From positions 1 through 18,454 of the forward strand of contig JAJXUF010000059.1 in assembly GCA_021783175.1 (NCBI GenBank): DNA of 18,454 nucleotides, read 5' to 3'. The DNA comes from Pseudomonadota bacterium (lineage in GTDB: Bacteria; Pseudomonadota; Gammaproteobacteria; Acidiferrobacterales; UBA6901). Under the pieces are notes generated by a model. That model searched no databases, had not been told where the DNA came from, and worked only from the letters and a program-made list of their open reading frames with translations. Of the stretch, positions 15,662 to 18,454 are shown piece by piece (within the stretch, counting starts at the first letter, position 1; every line of letters begins with the position of its first letter). A program made the translations under genes and the position numbers.

Positions 15662-16918
15662 ATGAATCTTTCCGAACTTAAGAAGAAACCCGCCACCGAA
15701 CTTGTTGATATGGCGGCCGCCATGGACCTCGAGGGCGGCAGCCGGCTGCGCAAACAGGACCTGATCTTTGCGCTGCTCAAGGCCCAAGCCAAAAAGGGAG
15801 AAGACATCACCGGAGAGGGTGTCGTGGAAATCCTGCAGGATGGGTTCGGGTTCCTGCGTTCGGCCGACAGTTCGTATCTGGCTGGTCCCGACGATATCTA
15901 CGTCTCGCCCTCCCAGATTCGGCGTTTTAACCTACGCACTGGCGACACGGTAAGCGGCACTATCAGGCCGCCGAAGGAATCGGAACGCTACTTTGCCCTG
16001 CTTAAGGTGGACCAGGTCAATTACCAGTCCCCTGAAGAAGCAAAAAACAAAGTACTTTTTGAAAATCTCACCCCGCTGCACCCGAATCGCCGGATGATGC
16101 TTGAGCGCGATAACGCCTCAAGCGAGAACCTGACCGGCAGGGTCATTGATCTTATCGCTCCTATCGGCATGGGTCAGCGTGGTCTGATCGTATCTTCGCC
16201 CAAGAGCGGCAAAACGGTAATGCTGCAGAACATCGCCCATTCCATTACCGCGAACCATCCGGAATGCGTACTCATTGTGCTGTTGATTGACGAGCGCCCG
16301 GAAGAAGTCACCGAAATGCAGCGCTCGGTGCGCGGTGAAGTGATCTCCTCGACGTTCGATGAACCGGCTACGCGCCACGTACAGGTCGCTGAGATGGTCA
16401 TCGAGAAGGCCAAGCGTCTGGTCGAACACAAACGCGACGTCGTGATTCTGCTGGATTCGATCACGCGTCTCGCGCGCGCCTACAACACCGTGGTACCGGC
16501 GTCAGGCAAAGTGCTGACCGGTGGCGTCGATGCCAATGCGCTGCAGCGGCCGAAGCGCTTCTTCGGTGCCGCGCGCAACATCGAGGAAGGTGGCAGCCTG
16601 ACCATTCTGGCCACGGCACTGATCGAAACCGGCTCCAAGATGGATGACGTGATCTACGAAGAATTCAAGGGCACTGGCAATATGGAGATACACCTGGATC
16701 GCAGGCTTTCGGAAAAGCGCGTTTATCCGGCGATCAACATCAACCGCTCCGGTACCCGCCGCGAAGAGCTTCTTATTGAAGCGGCTGAGCTGCAAAAGAT
16801 GTGGATCCTTCGCAAGCTCCTGCACCCCATGGACGACATGGAGGCCTCCGAGTTCCTGCTCGACAAGCTGCGCTCAACCAAGAATAACGCTGAGTTTTTT
16901 GACTCGATGAAACGCTAA
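15662..16918 (+). CDS. rho: Transcription termination factor Rho
   Basis: 418 residues from ATG 15662 (E. coli 419). Rho is a hexameric RNA-dependent ATPase that ends transcription. The N-terminus [18 protein letters not shown] aligns with E. coli and decides this start; an in-frame ATG at 15626 would add 12 residues. Neither start has a clear Shine-Dalgarno. RNA-binding motif [14 protein letters not shown] (from residue 60) lies in the primary site. Walker A is PKSGKT with Lys181 and Lys184, numbered as in E. coli; Walker B is in [17 protein letters not shown]; the R-loop is [13 protein letters not shown]. The C-terminus [11 protein letters not shown] is complete. I saw no intrinsic terminator downstream. 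Confidence 0.98.
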   Translation: MNLSELKKKPATELVDMAAAMDLEGGSRLRKQDLIFALLKAQAKKGEDITGEGVVEILQDGFGFLRSADSSYLAGPDDIYVSPSQIRRFNLRTGDTVSGTIRPPKESERYFALLKVDQVNYQSPEEAKNKVLFENLTPLHPNRRMMLERDNASSENLTGRVIDLIAPIGMGQRGLIVSSPKSGKTVMLQNIAHSITANHPECVLIVLLIDERPEEVTEMQRSVRGEVISSTFDEPATRHVQVAEMVIEKAKRLVEHKRDVVILLDSITRLARAYNTVVPASGKVLTGGVDANALQRPKRFFGAARNIEEGGSLTILATALIETGSKMDDVIYEEFKGTGNMEIHLDRRLSEKRVYPAININRSGTRREELLIEAAELQKMWILRKLLHPMDDMEASEFLLDKLRSTKNNAEFFDSMKR

Positions 16919-17033
16919 GCCGGACCGTCAATTCCCATACAGAGTTGATCCCGAACACAGGATGACCCCGGACTGCAGGACCAAGGGTGCGACCAGTGAT
17001 AGGGAAGTGCGAGTGGGCGGACTGCCTGGAGCG

Positions 17034-17290
17034 CGCCAGTAGCTTAATGGGTTCGCCACGCTGGCTGATGCGCAAGAGCCGCATACGCCCGCCCGGACCA
17101 GAACGCCCCGGCATCCCCCCTGATCGCTGCCGTCGCGGTGAGTGAACCGACTCCGGGAATCTCGGCGATTCGCTTACTGGCGTGGTTCACGCTGCCCAGG
17201 TTTTGATGCGTTGTTCGATGACGGCAATCTCCTCGTAGCGCGCGGCGGCGTGAAGGCGCAGGCGCCGTCTCTCTTGACGGCGCCGCCTGC
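17034..17290 (-). pseudogene. Degenerate IS110-family transposase fragment (C-terminal, Transposase_20 region)
   Basis: No intact ORF exists, but three frames on the minus strand give consecutive pieces of an IS110-type transposase C-terminus. These are a basic/helical stretch ending ARYEEIAVIEQRIKTW (about 17290-17195), then ASKRIAEIPGVGSLTATAA (about 17185-17125), then GGRMRLLRISQRGEPIKLLA (about 17095-17034). The middle piece is the helix-hairpin-helix of the Transposase_20 domain, and the last is its RISKRG-like motif. The usual WLGLVPRQ segment between the last two is missing, as if deleted between short GGGCGG-like repeats. The N-terminal DEDD domain is absent. It is clearly dead: at least two frameshifts and truncation at both ends. 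The family call rests on motif recognition. Confidence 0.7.
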
Positions 17291-17292
17291 GC
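17256..17292. repeat. Long imperfect inverted repeat inside the transposase remnant
   Basis: The left arm, 14 bases (17256-17269, GCGCAGGCGCCGTC), pairs with the right arm 17276-17292 around a six-base loop, with one 3-base bulge (an extra GCC) in the right arm. It is GC-rich and very stable. It overlaps the 5' edge of the recognisable transposase sequence, so it may be coding sequence, an IS-associated structure, or a rearrangement scar. Confidence 0.5.
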
Positions 17293-17385
17293 AATCCAAG
17301 CACTCAGACTTGACTCAGTGATGTTAGGGGTCAACGGCTTGCAGCACGCTCCGGCGCTCACCCCGACCGGGCGCGCGATTGCCCC

Positions 17386-18454
17386 TCAAGGGCGGTAGGT
17401 CCAAAGCTCATTGAGCTCGCCCTGCGTGCCAGTCGAGGCAGCCCCGTAACCCCCGAACAACCAGACGGTGCCGCTCGCGTCGGTCCAGGTGTCGTAGTAT
17501 CCCCGCGCCCCGGGGATATTTCCGGGGGCGGGCGTACCGAGCGTACCGTAGACGTCTGTGGCGTCACCGGTGCTGGATCCCCCCTCCCAGGTCCATTGGC
17601 TGGTCGCGGGATTGAATTTCCAAAGATCATTGATAAGTCTCCGCAACCCGTCACTGCCATACGCCTCACCACCGAAGAGCCAGACGTTGCCATTCGCGTC
17701 AGTCCAGTTCTTCGCAGCAACCCGCGCGCCCGGGACATTAGTGGAGGCGGGGGTACCGAGCGTGCCATAGACGCCTGCGGTGTTAACGGTGTTGGATCCC
17801 CCCTCCCAGGTCCATTGGTTGGAGGCCGGACTGAATTCCCACAGGTCATTGAGATAGCCCAGATTCCCGGCCGAATCATACGCGTAACCCCCGAAGAGCC
17901 AGAGGTTGCCGCGCGCGTCGGTCCAGTCGACGGCAAGCTCGCGCGCCCCGGGAATATTTCCAGCAACGGAGGTACCGAGCGTGCCGTAGACGCCTGCGGC
18001 GTTAACGGTGTTGGATCCTCCCTCCCAGGTCCATTGGCTGGTTGCAGGATTGAATTCCCACAGGTCATTGAGAAAGCGTGGCGTCCCGGACGAAACATAC
18101 TCGTCGCCGCCGAAGAGCCAGCGGTTGCCGTTCGCGTCGGTCCAGGCGACGGCACCGGACCGCGCGCCCGGGACATTAGTGGAGGCGGGGGTACCGAGCG
18201 TGCCATAGACGCCTGCGGTGTTAACGGTGCTGGATCCTCCCTCCCAGGTCCATTGGTTGGAGGTCGGACTGAATTCCCACAGGTCATTGAGATCGCCCAG
18301 CGTCCCGGTCGAGTCATACCCGTAACCCCCGAAGAGCCAGAGGTTGCCGCGCGCGTCGGTCCAATCGACGGCATACCTGCGCGCCCCGGGAATATTTCCA
18401 GGAGCGGGGGTACCGAGCGTGCCGTAGACGCCTGCGGCGTCAATGGTGTTGGAT
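17386..18454 (-). CDS. Kelch-repeat (beta-propeller) protein, N-terminus outside the window
   Basis: The minus-strand frame is open from the window end to TGA 17386-17388, giving about 355 residues. It reads as successive 73-residue Kelch-type blades: GVYGTLGTPAPGNIPGAR, a variable patch, WTDARGNLWLFGG, a variable loop, NDLWEFSP and QWTWEGGS. Four full or nearly full units are visible, and a fifth ends in LNELWTYRP at the stop. The glycine pair in FGG and the spaced Trp residues are Kelch hallmarks. There is no C-terminal anchor. The start and any signal peptide are not visible. Such proteins are often secreted or surface-exposed and bind sugars or proteins, but no specific role can be assigned. 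Units alternate in two types. Confidence 0.88.
   Translation of the reverse strand, partial: SNTIDAAGVYGTLGTPAPGNIPGARRYAVDWTDARGNLWLFGGYGYDSTGTLGDLNDLWEFSPTSNQWTWEGGSSTVNTAGVYGTLGTPASTNVPGARSGAVAWTDANGNRWLFGGDEYVSSGTPRFLNDLWEFNPATSQWTWEGGSNTVNAAGVYGTLGTSVAGNIPGARELAVDWTDARGNLWLFGGYAYDSAGNLGYLNDLWEFSPASNQWTWEGGSNTVNTAGVYGTLGTPASTNVPGARVAAKNWTDANGNVWLFGGEAYGSDGLRRLINDLWKFNPATSQWTWEGGSSTGDATDVYGTLGTPAPGNIPGARGYYDTWTDASGTVWLFGGYGAASTGTQGELNELWTYRP
17584..18454 (-). repeat. 219-bp tandem repeat array (Kelch blades), alternating A/B types
   Basis: The plus-strand marker CTCCCAGGTCCATTGG recurs at 17584, 17803, 18022 and 18241, each exactly 219 bp apart. Type A units encode GNIPGAR, DARGNLWLFGGY and FSP-x-SNQWTW. 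Type B units encode STNVPGAR, DANGN-x-WLFGG and FNPATSQWTW. The order is A-B-A-B and then a terminal A-like unit, so the true duplication unit is 438 bp. The array continues past the window end. Confidence 0.9.

Larger units (their letters stand above)
16919..17385. other. 467-bp gap between rho and the Kelch gene
   Basis: Bases 16919-17033 show no ORF, promoter or intrinsic terminator that I can support. Bases 17034-17290 are the transposase remnant. Bases 17291-17385 hold nothing recognised. The remnant and the repeat-rich neighbour mark this as the junction between housekeeping and accessory DNA. Confidence 0.6.

Noticed and set aside
16919..17033. Intrinsic terminator after rho
   Set aside because: No GC-rich stem followed by a T-run was found; only scattered short symmetric words.
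17358..18443. 361-codon minus-strand ORF rich in Pro/Ser/Arg over the Kelch region
   Set aside because: It is another frame of the same repeats. The frame ending at 17386 gives canonical Kelch motifs, while this one gives low-complexity sequence that stays open only because the repeat lacks stops in several frames.
17584..18454. Regular repeats considered as a CRISPR array
   Set aside because: The period is 219 bp, the sequence is coding throughout, and the repeats are Kelch blades, with none of the short direct repeats or unique spacers of CRISPR.

Overview
The window looks like ordinary chromosome of a betaproteobacterium, GC-rich and most like Nitrosomonadales or a related lineage. This is inferred from gene order and protein character, because no rRNA or other taxonomic marker is present. 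The supporting features are the linkage prmA / zinc-ribbon DUF3426 / dusB-fis / purH-purD, the nearby purE, tsaC and hemF, and rhlB divergent from trxA-rho. No tRNA, rRNA, CRISPR array, prophage or intact insertion sequence is visible.

Bases 1-9317 are a plus-strand housekeeping run. It holds prmA (5' end outside the window), a membrane protein with a zinc ribbon, dusB-fis overlapping by ATGA, purH, a small GNAT acetyltransferase overlapping purD by GTGA, purE, tsaC, hemF and a small exported protein of unknown function. The shared themes are purine synthesis (purH, purD, purE), the translation apparatus (prmA, dusB, tsaC) and heme (hemF). purK, often found beside purE, is not here.

Bases 9354-14916 are mostly on the minus strand. 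They hold a membrane-protease pair (nfeD then a slipin/SPFH protein, 1 bp apart), a plus-strand GNAT protein, two methionine-salvage genes (mtnD, then mtnB) and rhlB. mtnC, which acts between the MtnB and MtnD steps, is absent. The space between mtnD and mtnB holds instead a possible 47-codon ORF that overlaps the mtnB start.

Bases 14917-16918 hold a 200-bp divergent promoter region with two clear inverted repeats, then trxA, a structured leader with a possible 26-codon ORF, and rho. The rhlB/trxA-rho arrangement matches that of E. coli.

Bases 16919-18454 are accessory in character. They contain a frameshifted remnant of an IS110-family transposase and the 3' part of a Kelch-repeat gene read from the minus strand. 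The Kelch gene has an exact 219-bp period arranged as alternating A/B units, giving a 438-bp higher-order repeat. This is the most dynamic-looking part of the window. I found no convincing undescribed multi-gene system. The best leads are the Kelch array, the mtn gap ORF, the trxA operator-like palindrome and the rho leader.
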